Assembly (NCBI GenBank): GCA_900314745.1 | Contig: OMWK01000008.1 | Span: 147,795-211,794, forward strand | Direction of reading: 5' to 3' | Origin: an uncultured Eubacteriales bacterium | GTDB taxonomy: Bacteria > Bacillota > Clostridia > Saccharofermentanales > Saccharofermentanaceae | DNA length: 64,000 nucleotides | Shown: positions 25,276 through 33,772 of the stretch, piece by piece | Layout of the letters: each line of letters opens with the position of its first letter | How positions within the stretch are numbered: position 1 is the stretch's first letter | Notes under the pieces: model-generated | Seen by the model: only the letters and a program-made list of their open reading frames with translations | Told to the model about the DNA's origin: nothing | Database searches by the model: none | Program-made: the position numbers and the translations under genes

Positions 25276-26460
25276 GTGGAGAAGTATGAAGTTTTTAAGT
25301 CGCTCGCGATAATCATAATCGCAGCAAAGTTCTTCGGTCTCGCAGCCCGTAAGCTGAAGGCCCCGCAGGTCGTAGGTGAGATAGTTGCCGGACTTATTGT
25401 CGGACCGTCGATTCTTGGTCTCGTCGGCTATTCGGATTTCCTTGGCTATATGGCTGAGATCGGCGTCATGCTTCTCATGTTCACCGCAGGTCTCGAGACC
25501 CGAATATCAGACCTTCGTAAGACCGGATTCAAGGCTCTTCTGATCGCCTGCTCCGGAGTGTTCGTTCCTCTTATAATGGGAACCTTGCTGTACATGTGTT
25601 TCTACGGGTTCGCGCCGTTCGGGGATGAGGAATTCTATAAGGCGCTGTTCGTCGGACTGATACTGACCGCGACGTCTGTTTCTATTACGGTTCAGACATT
25701 GAAGGAACTTGGGAAGATCAGCGAATTCGTCGGAACGACGATCGTGTCTGCAGCGATCATCGATGATGTCATCGGCATCTTTGTATTGACCATCGTTATC
25801 GGAATGAAGGATCCTTCACAGGATATAAGCCGCACATTCTTGATGAGCGGACTGTTCTTCCTGATCAGCCTGGTCTTCGGTTATGCATTCTACCGCGTAT
25901 TCAAGATTGTCGATAAGAAGTGGCCGCACACCCGCCGAATCCCGATCATCGGACTCGCGCTCTGCTTCATCATGTCATACTGCGCCCAGAGGTATTTCGG
26001 TGTCGCGGATATCACCGGTGCATACGTCGCAGGCGTTATATTAAGTTCATTGGATGATTCGACTTACATCTCCCGTAAGATGGACATCAATTCATATATG
26101 ATCTTCGGACCTGTGTTCTTCGCATCCATCGGACTTCAGACTGATATCAAGTCCGTCGATACGTCGATCCTTCTGTTCTCCGTATGCTTTGTTCTCGTGG
26201 GCCTTCTGTCCAAGATCATCGGCTGCGGACTGTCCGCCAGACTATGCGGATTCAAGGGCCGCGATACTCTGAAGATCGGAATCGGAATGATGACCAGAGG
26301 AGAGGTTGCCCTGATCGTTGCCCAGAGAGCATTGTCAGTCGGCGCCTTAAGCGGCGCATATTTCACATCGGTCATCTTCCTGATCGTCGTATCGTCGATC
26401 CTGACACCGATATTCCTTAAGATTCTGTATTCGGATAAAGGGAAACCCGCAGAAGCGTGA
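25276..26460 (+). CDS. CPA2-family cation:proton antiporter (KefB/NapA-like)
   Basis: 394 residues from GTG 25276 (AGGCAGG upstream). About 12 membrane segments. Typical CPA2 motifs: KAPQVVGEIVAGLIVGPSILG, MLLMFTAGLETRISDLRK, LTATSVSITVQTLKELG and the ion-site pair SAAIIDDVIGIFVL, where two adjacent Asp residues point to electrogenic Na+/H+ (NapA-like) exchange. The C-terminus has GMMTRGEVALIVAQRAL. No TrkA-N domain follows. It is in an operon with ybaK. Confidence 0.92.
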   Translation: MEKYEVFKSLAIIIIAAKFFGLAARKLKAPQVVGEIVAGLIVGPSILGLVGYSDFLGYMAEIGVMLLMFTAGLETRISDLRKTGFKALLIACSGVFVPLIMGTLLYMCFYGFAPFGDEEFYKALFVGLILTATSVSITVQTLKELGKISEFVGTTIVSAAIIDDVIGIFVLTIVIGMKDPSQDISRTFLMSGLFFLISLVFGYAFYRVFKIVDKKWPHTRRIPIIGLALCFIMSYCAQRYFGVADITGAYVAGVILSSLDDSTYISRKMDINSYMIFGPVFFASIGLQTDIKSVDTSILLFSVCFVLVGLLSKIIGCGLSARLCGFKGRDTLKIGIGMMTRGEVALIVAQRALSVGALSGAYFTSVIFLIVVSSILTPIFLKILYSDKGKPAEA

Positions 26461-26489
26461 CCGGCTTAGCTCTTCGCTGAGCCCCCGGA

Positions 26490-26683
26490 TTGTACTTTTT
26501 CCCTGAATCGGGCAATCGAGTACAAGAATTTGGCGATCTATTTGTATTCTTTTCGATAATTTCCAAATCGAGTACAAGGTATTGAAGAAAACCTTGTACT
26601 CTTTTTGCTTTTCGATGGAGAGAGTACAAGAAAAATCGAAAAACCTTGTACTCTTTCCCGACAATCCTCAAAAGAATACAAAG
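26490..26683. repeat. array 2: eight alternating inverted copies of TTGTACTCTT at 26-bp steps
   Basis: The 10-mer TTGTACTCTT on the plus strand at 26490, 26542, 26594 and 26646 alternates with the reverse complement AAGAGTACAA at 26516, 26568, 26620 and 26672. The phasing is exactly 26 bp throughout. Core GTAC is nearly invariant (two copies have GTAT/ATAC). Total length is 192 bp, as for arrays 1 and 4, but the motif is different. It fills the gap between the antiporter and nuclease-like genes. Short reading frames across it are by-products. Confidence 0.92.
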
Positions 26684-26752
26684 TACTGTTATTCAAGGAC
26701 CCAGGGCATTATAATAGACCCATCATTCTTTGGAAGGAATGAGGGATAAATA

Positions 26753-27547
26753 ATGAAAATAGATATTGCATTGCAGGACCTGAAGAACAGGTTGGATTTT
26801 GTTAATCGTATTATCGAATATTCTGATAATAGACTTAAGGATTTGCCGGACGGAAATCTGAGGATTCAGCATCAGGGGAATTCGCTGACTTATTATTGCG
26901 CCAGGGAGAGCCGCGGGGATGTCAACGGGCGGATAATCACTGACCGGAAACTTATAAAAGACCTTGCGCAGAAGAGCTATCTTCGTAAGGTAAGGCAATC
27001 GGCGATGGAAGAGCAGAAGGCCATCAGACAGATGCTTAAGAATTACCCGGAGCTTCAGTTGGAGAACATCTACGGCGGACTTCGCGATGACAGGAAAGAA
27101 CTGATAAAGCCTGTCGCGTGGTCCGATGAGGAATATGCGAAGCAGTGGCTTGCCCAGCCTTATCAGAGGAAGCCGTTCAGGGAGACCGATCCGAATTACC
27201 GGACACTCAAGGGCGAGCGGGTCAGGTCGAAGGCTGAGGCGATGATGGCCGACAGACTTAATCACTACAACATTCCGTACAAATACGAATGCCCGATCTT
27301 GGTGTGCGGGGAGATATACCATCCTGATTTTACGATCTTAAGAAAGCGCGACCGGCAGATTCTGTACTGGGAACACTGCGGACTCATGGATAAAGAAGAC
27401 TACGCGGACAGCACGGTCTTAAGGTTCAACAAGTATTCGAAAGAGGGAATAATACTCGGGAAGAATCTGTTCGCGACTTTTGAGACAGGAAGATATCCTT
27501 TGGATACCGAGGCTGCCGACAGGCTTATAAACGCGCATTTTATATAA
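26753..27547 (+). CDS. putative PD-(D/E)XK nuclease-fold protein
   Basis: 264 residues. N-terminal half: a helical region with a LPDGNLRIQHQGNSLTYYC beta hairpin, then LIKDLAQKSYLRKV and a coiled segment. C-terminal half: ERVRSKAEAMMADRL (Glu162), EIYHPDFTIL (Asp192) and QILYWEHCG (Glu207), spaced as in PD-(D/E)XK nucleases such as Vsr or phage-type endonucleases. No partner methylase is present. It starts after a TATAAT (26710-26715) and a GAGGGAT ribosome site, 70 bp from the end of repeat array 2. The enzyme activity is inferred from the motif only. Confidence 0.65.
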   Translation: MKIDIALQDLKNRLDFVNRIIEYSDNRLKDLPDGNLRIQHQGNSLTYYCARESRGDVNGRIITDRKLIKDLAQKSYLRKVRQSAMEEQKAIRQMLKNYPELQLENIYGGLRDDRKELIKPVAWSDEEYAKQWLAQPYQRKPFRETDPNYRTLKGERVRSKAEAMMADRLNHYNIPYKYECPILVCGEIYHPDFTILRKRDRQILYWEHCGLMDKEDYADSTVLRFNKYSKEGIILGKNLFATFETGRYPLDTEAADRLINAHFI

Positions 27548-27599
27548 ATAATTAATAAGGTATAATGGTCATTGAGTGTAGTTTGGAGGAATATTGATT

Positions 27600-29027
27600 A
27601 TGTCTGACATCAGGCTTGATGAGCTTAAGAAGAATTCGAAGATATATTTTGTGGGTATCGGCGGGATATCGATGAGCGGACTGGCGCTGCTCGCGAGAGG
27701 CTACGGCTTTAAGGTCGGAGGCTCGGACAATCACCCGTCTGAGAGGACTGAAGGACTCGCGCATCAGGGGATTACAATCTATAACTGTCAGGAGGCGAAG
27801 AACATTGATGAGTTCGAGCCTGACTATATCGTTAAGACTGCGGCTGTGCTTCCTCATAATAAGGAGCTCGCGAGAGCCATCGAGAAGAACATCACGGTGT
27901 TCGACAGATCCGAATTCCTGGGCATAATCACCAACACATATAAGAACGTCATCAACATCTCCGGAACACACGGCAAGACGACTACGACTTCGATGACGAC
28001 CATGATTCTCCTCGAGGAAGGACTCGATCCGACCGTGCATCTCGGCGCTCCGTTCGACGGGATCGGCGGAACGGTAAGACAGGGAAGCGGCAGGGAGCTT
28101 CTGGTATCGGAGGCCTGCGAGTTCAAGCGTTCGTTCCTCGAGTTCAGATCGACCACTGCGGCTATCACGAACATCGATCATGACCACGTTGACTGCTACC
28201 CGACTTTGCAGGATGTCATTGATGTATTCGCCGAGTTCATTAATAAGATCGACGACGGCGGTTACCTCGTTGTGACCGGCACTGACAAGAACATCAATAA
28301 GGCGATCGAGGAAGCTAAGAAGAACGTTAAGGTCATCACCTGCGCGGCAATAGACGGCGAGAAGACTATAGACGGCGACTACGACTTCAAGGCACTTAAC
28401 ATAACTTACGAAGAGGGACTTCCGGGATTCGACCTCATCGCGATGGGTGAGAACATCGGAAGAGTTAAGCTTCGTGTTCCCGGCGCGCACAACGTAAGCA
28501 ATGCACTCATCGCAGCCGCATGCGCTTACCTTAACGGCGCGTCGGCAGGATCGATCATCAAGGCTCTGAACAAGTTCGGAGGCGCCGACGGAAGATTCAC
28601 CATCAAGGGCAAGTATCACGGCGCCGAGGTGGTCGTTGATTATGCACATCACCCGACCGCGGCACGCGTGACCATAGATGCTGCGATGCATATGCCGCAC
28701 AATAAACTGTTGGTGGTTTTCCAGCCTCTGACTTTCAATCGTGTGGATGCGCTTTTCGAGGAGTATGTGGAGAGCCTGCTTCCGTGCGAGAAGGTGCTGT
28801 TCTCGGAGATATTCACGGACCGCGAAGTGATACACGAGGGTATGATCTCGAGCAGGAACATCGCGGATGAGATCAACAGAAGAGGCGGCGACGCGGAGTT
28901 CTTCGCAGACAAGGAAGAGCTTAAGAAGCGCATAGACGAACTTGCAGGCGAGGGCGACATGATACTCATCCTGGGCCCCGAAGACATAAGGGAGCTCGGA
29001 AACGAGTTGTGCCCCGAGGGTAAGTGA
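27600..29027 (+). CDS. murC: UDP-N-acetylmuramate--L-alanine ligase
   Basis: 475 residues from ATG 27600 (GGAGG 10 bp upstream). The N-terminal Rossmann motif is YFVGIGGISMSGLA, the ATP loop ISGTHGKTTTTSM, and the Mur-ligase signature EACEFKRSFLEF, followed by TNIDHDHVDCY and the C-terminal DYAHHPTAARVTIDAAM. Adds L-Ala to UDP-MurNAc in cytoplasmic wall precursor synthesis. The stop overlaps the next start by one base (TGATG). Confidence 0.97.
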   Translation: MSDIRLDELKKNSKIYFVGIGGISMSGLALLARGYGFKVGGSDNHPSERTEGLAHQGITIYNCQEAKNIDEFEPDYIVKTAAVLPHNKELARAIEKNITVFDRSEFLGIITNTYKNVINISGTHGKTTTTSMTTMILLEEGLDPTVHLGAPFDGIGGTVRQGSGRELLVSEACEFKRSFLEFRSTTAAITNIDHDHVDCYPTLQDVIDVFAEFINKIDDGGYLVVTGTDKNINKAIEEAKKNVKVITCAAIDGEKTIDGDYDFKALNITYEEGLPGFDLIAMGENIGRVKLRVPGAHNVSNALIAAACAYLNGASAGSIIKALNKFGGADGRFTIKGKYHGAEVVVDYAHHPTAARVTIDAAMHMPHNKLLVVFQPLTFNRVDALFEEYVESLLPCEKVLFSEIFTDREVIHEGMISSRNIADEINRRGGDAEFFADKEELKKRIDELAGEGDMILILGPEDIRELGNELCPEGK

Positions 29028-30637
29028 TGGCGGACAAGGACAGTTCAAAGAAACCGGAAGTAAGGCGCGCGCCGTCAGCAAGACAGGCGTCACCCGGCGC
29101 AGCGGCCCCCTCGAAAGGCCCGTCGGCAGCCCCCGCGAAGACTGCGCAGAGCAAGCCCATGCAGAACAAGCCCGCTCAGAGCCTCGGAGGCAAGAAGCCG
29201 CCGATAGTCGAGATCAGCCTGATCCTCATGGCGGTCGCACTTATACTCATGGTGGTCCTCGCACTGGTACCCCGGGCGGGTAGAAGCTCCAAGAATCCGG
29301 TGCTCGCGATATACGGCGCTGACGGAAACATGCCGTCGCTGTCGCTCACGAACACGCTTCACGCGGCAGGCTTCGAGTACGAGATGAGGCAGTACGGACA
29401 GGATCTTCCTTCCGGTAATGACATCGTAGTCTGCGGCGTCGGAGAGGAAGCCCTCTCACTTATTAACGAATTCAAGAACAACGAGAGCGTCTCGGGGTTC
29501 ATACTGATATGCCCCACAATGAACGAGACTTACCTCGAGGGCATCACGGGAGGCAGTCCCGAATGTGATATCGCGATCTTCGCGGGACGTGACAACAGCG
29601 ACAAGGCCGTCGATATGGACGACGCGAGACTTATCTACGAGCGCATCTCGGGTGACGATACTATCTTCGGCATCCCGGTAAGAAGAGGGGGACTTCTCGC
29701 ATCCAAGGTCTTCGTAAGTAACGCTCAGAACCGCACGCTGTCGCTGTCTTTCTTCAACGTGAACGACCCGTCGCAGCTTCTTTTCTCACCCTTGTTCCAG
29801 AACGAGCTCGCGGGATACTTAAGCGTAACTTACATCGATGAGGCGACGAGGGAGACTTCGTTCGGAAGGATCAACTCGTGGTTCGTACTGACATGGATGG
29901 CGTTCGCGCTCGCGGCCGTATCCGTGCTCCTGTACCTGTCGAACCTGGGGCTCTCGGTCACGGGCAATGACACCAAGAAGGCGCCCGTATCCATGTGGGT
30001 CTTCGGCGTCATCGGAGGCACTTCCATAGCGCTCGCGATAGGTATAATAGCGTCGTCTTTTGTGGATGCGCTTCACGCGGCAATGCCGTTCATTCTCGTG
30101 CTCCTGCCGCTTATATTCATGACCGCGCTTTTTATCATCAACTTCACGTGGATCACGACCAAGGACGGCAAGTTCGTCCCGCACAGGAACGGGCTCATAC
30201 CGGCGGTTTTCCTCGCGGTTGTCATTGGACTTTTTATCATGCTGATACTCGCGCTCACGACCGACCTCAAGGTCTACAGGATAGCTGACCCCGGACTCGC
30301 ATCCGGTGTGCTCGCGTTCATCCTCGTTCTGGACACGACGGTCGCATCGGGACTCATCTACGCATCACGCAAGTCATCGACTGCGGGCGAGGGCGCGAAG
30401 AACTGCTTCGGCAATCTTAAGATCTTCCTGCTCATGCTCATACCGGCAGCTGCATCGCTTCTGTTCGGCATCATGCCGTGGCACAGGGAGATACTATACT
30501 GCGGACTCGGAGGACTCGCGGCGACGGGCATACCGTTCCTCGCGGTGCTGCCTCTCGTAAGGCACACGGACAGGTCGCTGATTCCCGGCATACTTCACGG
30601 AATAATCTATACGCTCGTTCTTGCAGCGGTACTGTAA
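29027..30637 (+). CDS. membrane protein with alanine/proline-rich N-terminus, unknown
   Basis: 536 residues from ATG 29027, with GAGGG upstream and a one-base overlap with murC; GTG 29024 is a weaker alternative. Residues 1-60 are Pro/Ala/Lys-rich and disordered (cytoplasmic). One membrane segment (IVEISLILMAVALILMVVLAL) is followed by an extracytoplasmic alpha/beta-like domain of about 195 residues, then about seven membrane segments in the C-terminal half. The exported domain has a PVLAIYGADGNMPSLSLTN start and FILICPT strand as in alpha/beta-hydrolase-like folds, but no clear catalytic serine. It lies 25 bp before the TIR gene, so the two may function together. Confidence 0.6.
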   Translation: MADKDSSKKPEVRRAPSARQASPGAAAPSKGPSAAPAKTAQSKPMQNKPAQSLGGKKPPIVEISLILMAVALILMVVLALVPRAGRSSKNPVLAIYGADGNMPSLSLTNTLHAAGFEYEMRQYGQDLPSGNDIVVCGVGEEALSLINEFKNNESVSGFILICPTMNETYLEGITGGSPECDIAIFAGRDNSDKAVDMDDARLIYERISGDDTIFGIPVRRGGLLASKVFVSNAQNRTLSLSFFNVNDPSQLLFSPLFQNELAGYLSVTYIDEATRETSFGRINSWFVLTWMAFALAAVSVLLYLSNLGLSVTGNDTKKAPVSMWVFGVIGGTSIALAIGIIASSFVDALHAAMPFILVLLPLIFMTALFIINFTWITTKDGKFVPHRNGLIPAVFLAVVIGLFIMLILALTTDLKVYRIADPGLASGVLAFILVLDTTVASGLIYASRKSSTAGEGAKNCFGNLKIFLLMLIPAAASLLFGIMPWHREILYCGLGGLAATGIPFLAVLPLVRHTDRSLIPGILHGIIYTLVLAAVL

Positions 30638-30662
30638 CACCTGGATACTAAGGGGGAGACAC

Positions 30663-33600
30663 ATGATAGATTTCTACAACGCATTCATCTCGTACAAGCA
30701 TGCGCCACTCGACTCGAAGGTGGCGGAAGACGTTCAGCGAAGTCTCGAGCACTTCCACATTCCTTACGCGATCCGGAAGAAGACGGGCAAGAAGAGGATA
30801 GAGCGCATCTTCCGCGACAAGGACGAGCTTCCTATCACGAGCGACCTCACGGACACGATCTCCAACGCCCTCGAAAAGGCGGACTTCCTCATCGTCATCT
30901 GCTCCCCCAGAACCAAGGAATCCGTCTGGGTCGACAGGGAGATCAGCTTCTTCCTGAAGAACCACGACAGGAACAGGATACTCACTGTTCTTGCTGAGGG
31001 TGAGCCCTATGAGGTAATACCTGAGCAGATAATTAAGGTGGAGAAGGAAGTTACCGAATACAACGGCTATACGCATACGGTTACGACTGAGATCGAGCCT
31101 CTGTCATGTGACTACAGAATGCCGTTCAAGCGTGCACGTAAGGAGGAGATCCCGAGGCTCGCGGCAGCTCTTATCGGCTGCTCATATGACGAGCTTGTAA
31201 GAAGACAGAGAGCGTACAGGACAAGACAGCTCCTCACTATAAGTGCTGTTGTTGCTGCTGCGGCGATCGTTTTCGGCGGGTACATGTACAGAAGCAAGCT
31301 GAAGGTCGATCAGGCGCTGCGCCAGTCCCTCATAGATCAGAATCGCTACCTCGCGATACAGTCCAATATGCTCCTTGAGGATGACCACAGGCTGGATGCG
31401 ATTCACCTCGCGCTCGCGGCCCTCCCGGAGGACCTCAATGATGAAGGCGCCGTAACGGGTGAGGCCATGGCGGCACTCGCGACTGCGACCAATGCCTATG
31501 TCTCTCAGCACGGAGCCAATGTCGGTCCTGTCTGGAACTATACCACGAGCGGCTACGTCGTACAGGTTGTTGTGAATGAAGACGGAACGAGAATGGCGTC
31601 GATGGATACGCTGGGTGACATCATGGTATGGGATACCGAGAGTCACGAGAATCTGTTCACTGTCATTAACAGCGATGCTCTTAACGGCGAGATAAGGTTT
31701 GTTGATGGAGATAAGTTCCTGGTCTACTCATCCGGCGAGCTCTCTGCCTACGATTCCGATACGGGTGAGAATCTCTGGACTTTGTATTCGACCACGCGTG
31801 ACGATCTGATGACATTCATCAATTCGGACATACAAGTCGTCGAAGAAGGCAGGATAGCGGTGTGCTGCGGATCTAAGTACCTATGGATCATCGATACTGA
31901 GAGCGGCGATATCGTCGAGGAATATGATGTAACATGCGAGATGGACGGAACCATGATGTATTATTCCAAATTCGATCTGTCTCCCGACGGAACAAAGGTC
32001 GCTCTTATCATCTACAACGGATTCGAGAGTTCCTATGTCGTAATGTACGATCTTGGAAGCAGGACGATGCAGGTATCGGATGATCTTGGGCTCTATGTCT
32101 CTAACTCCGGATGGTATGATGATGACCACTATCTGGTCGCCGCTTATGTATTTAACGGGAATGAGTCATCGGTTTTCAGTAGCACATATTACCTGACCGA
32201 GAACGAGACGGAGATATTCTGTTACGATCCCTCCAACTTAGACCTTATATGGAGTGCTCCTCATTCGAGTACGGGCTACAGTCTCCACAGGAGTTTCCTG
32301 ATGCTCCCTGCGATCGGATGTGCGGCTTTCTATAACGGTGCCTCATGTACGGCTTATAACATCGCTGACGGTAATATCGAATACAACTGGGTAACCAACG
32401 ACAGCATCATCGATATCTCGGACAGAGACGGCAACGGATACCCCCTGATCATAACGACAAACGGCGGAATGGCTTTGCCTTCGCTCTCTATGGGAGGCGG
32501 TGTGATTGCCTTAACTTACGAGTTCGCATCGGATCTTTACGATGCCGTCGTCAATCACGGCGTATATACATTCCGGGATTACAGCAACGAGATAATCTAT
32601 TACAATTCCGGCGTTTATGATGAGGAATGGGAAGCGGTTGAAGATACCGTGATACCGGGCAGCAGCAGGGATTACTATATGGATGACGATATTCTCGCGG
32701 TGCTCTATGGTGTGGAAGAGACTCCTACTCTTCTTCTGATCGACCCCAATACAAATGAACTCATGCACGAGGTGCAGATCACCAATGACGCTGAATCCTA
32801 CTATGACATGAAGATCCTGGGAGTTTATGACGGTAAGCTCTACGTAGCGGATTCCTACGGTACCATGATCCTTCACGAGATAGATCTGGAACGCGGTACC
32901 GAAGAGTCTACCGTGATCTGCGACAACTATACTTATATGACTGACTACACGGCGCTTGAGAACGGGCGTGTGTACTATCTGCACCATGATGGAGATGAGA
33001 AGGTTTTTGGAATCTACGATATCGAATCCGAGAACACAGAGGAGTTCACGCTTGATGTCGATTTCTTCTCCGATATGCAGGTTATCCCTGTATATATTGA
33101 TGACATGGATCTGATCTATGTCGCCGCTCACAATATGAATTACATGATCGATACGACCAACGGCAATGAGATCAGAGTCGATCTTCCTGAAGGATCGAAT
33201 GATATTATATGCGTCGTTCCGGATGTTGAGAGTGAACATGTGGTGGTTGCTAACGGCAGTGATATCATGTTCGTTAACCGTCAGGGCGAAGTTGACTATT
33301 CGGTCTCGACTGAAGGCAAGCACCCCTTAGGAATCGATATCCTGACTAACGAAGAGGACGGTACGAGGATTCTTCTCGCAGCGTACGCCAACGGATCGCT
33401 CGGGCGTTACGATCCCGATACCGGGGAAGTCATCGGAATGACGGACATAAGCTCTTACATTGACCACCTGACAGCTGCAACGTTCCAGCCCGACTGGGAT
33501 AACGGTTATCTCTATATTCAGTTTGACAGACTCACAGATGTCATCAATATGGATACCTGGTATCAGGAAGCGGCTGTGACGGACTGCTTTGGACACCACA

Positions 33601-33764
33601 TCCCGACGGACCGTTTCTACACCACTTCATATGCGACGATCGATGAGGAAGGCATTGGTTATTTCAGACACTATACGGTTCAGGATCTGGTCGACAGGGC
33701 ATACGCCATCGTCGGCGAGGATGCCGAGATGCCTGAATATCTGAGGGCGCGCTACGGGCTTTAA
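30663..33764 (+). CDS. membrane-anchored TIR-domain protein with large beta-propeller-like C-terminus
   Basis: 1033 residues from ATG 30663 (AAGGGGGAG upstream). Residues 1-120 are a TIR domain: YNAFISYKHAPLDSKVAE, RDKDELPITSDLTDTISNAL, ADFLIVICSPR, then SVWVDREI, where Glu93 aligns with the catalytic NADase glutamate of SARM1 (WVHKEI). A basic helical region precedes a single membrane segment at about 190-208 (LLTISAVVAAAAIVFGGYMY). The remaining about 820 residues are beta-rich, with WD40/PQQ-like repeats (VWDTESHENLFTV, YDSDTGENLWTLYS, DTESGDIVEEYD). With TIR inside, the propeller would be outside the cell. Related TIR-WD40 proteins occur in gut Clostridia; their role is unknown to me. Confidence 0.85.
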   Translation: MIDFYNAFISYKHAPLDSKVAEDVQRSLEHFHIPYAIRKKTGKKRIERIFRDKDELPITSDLTDTISNALEKADFLIVICSPRTKESVWVDREISFFLKNHDRNRILTVLAEGEPYEVIPEQIIKVEKEVTEYNGYTHTVTTEIEPLSCDYRMPFKRARKEEIPRLAAALIGCSYDELVRRQRAYRTRQLLTISAVVAAAAIVFGGYMYRSKLKVDQALRQSLIDQNRYLAIQSNMLLEDDHRLDAIHLALAALPEDLNDEGAVTGEAMAALATATNAYVSQHGANVGPVWNYTTSGYVVQVVVNEDGTRMASMDTLGDIMVWDTESHENLFTVINSDALNGEIRFVDGDKFLVYSSGELSAYDSDTGENLWTLYSTTRDDLMTFINSDIQVVEEGRIAVCCGSKYLWIIDTESGDIVEEYDVTCEMDGTMMYYSKFDLSPDGTKVALIIYNGFESSYVVMYDLGSRTMQVSDDLGLYVSNSGWYDDDHYLVAAYVFNGNESSVFSSTYYLTENETEIFCYDPSNLDLIWSAPHSSTGYSLHRSFLMLPAIGCAAFYNGASCTAYNIADGNIEYNWVTNDSIIDISDRDGNGYPLIITTNGGMALPSLSMGGGVIALTYEFASDLYDAVVNHGVYTFRDYSNEIIYYNSGVYDEEWEAVEDTVIPGSSRDYYMDDDILAVLYGVEETPTLLLIDPNTNELMHEVQITNDAESYYDMKILGVYDGKLYVADSYGTMILHEIDLERGTEESTVICDNYTYMTDYTALENGRVYYLHHDGDEKVFGIYDIESENTEEFTLDVDFFSDMQVIPVYIDDMDLIYVAAHNMNYMIDTTNGNEIRVDLPEGSNDIICVVPDVESEHVVVANGSDIMFVNRQGEVDYSVSTEGKHPLGIDILTNEEDGTRILLAAYANGSLGRYDPDTGEVIGMTDISSYIDHLTAATFQPDWDNGYLYIQFDRLTDVINMDTWYQEAAVTDCFGHHIPTDRFYTTSYATIDEEGIGYFRHYTVQDLVDRAYAIVGEDAEMPEYLRARYGL

Positions 33765-33772
33765 GCGGAAGC

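Noticed and set aside
26347..26671. ORFs antisense to the antiporter and across array 2
   Set aside because: They are products of the repeat sequence and overlap the antiporter gene in reverse; no ribosome site or family signal.
27552..29093. 513-codon ORF antisense to murC
   Set aside because: It is a codon-bias shadow of murC (strong coding evidence on the plus strand) and has no recognisable domain.
32511..33323. 270-codon ORF antisense to the TIR gene
   Set aside because: Shadow frame in the beta-rich region; no domain or ribosome site.
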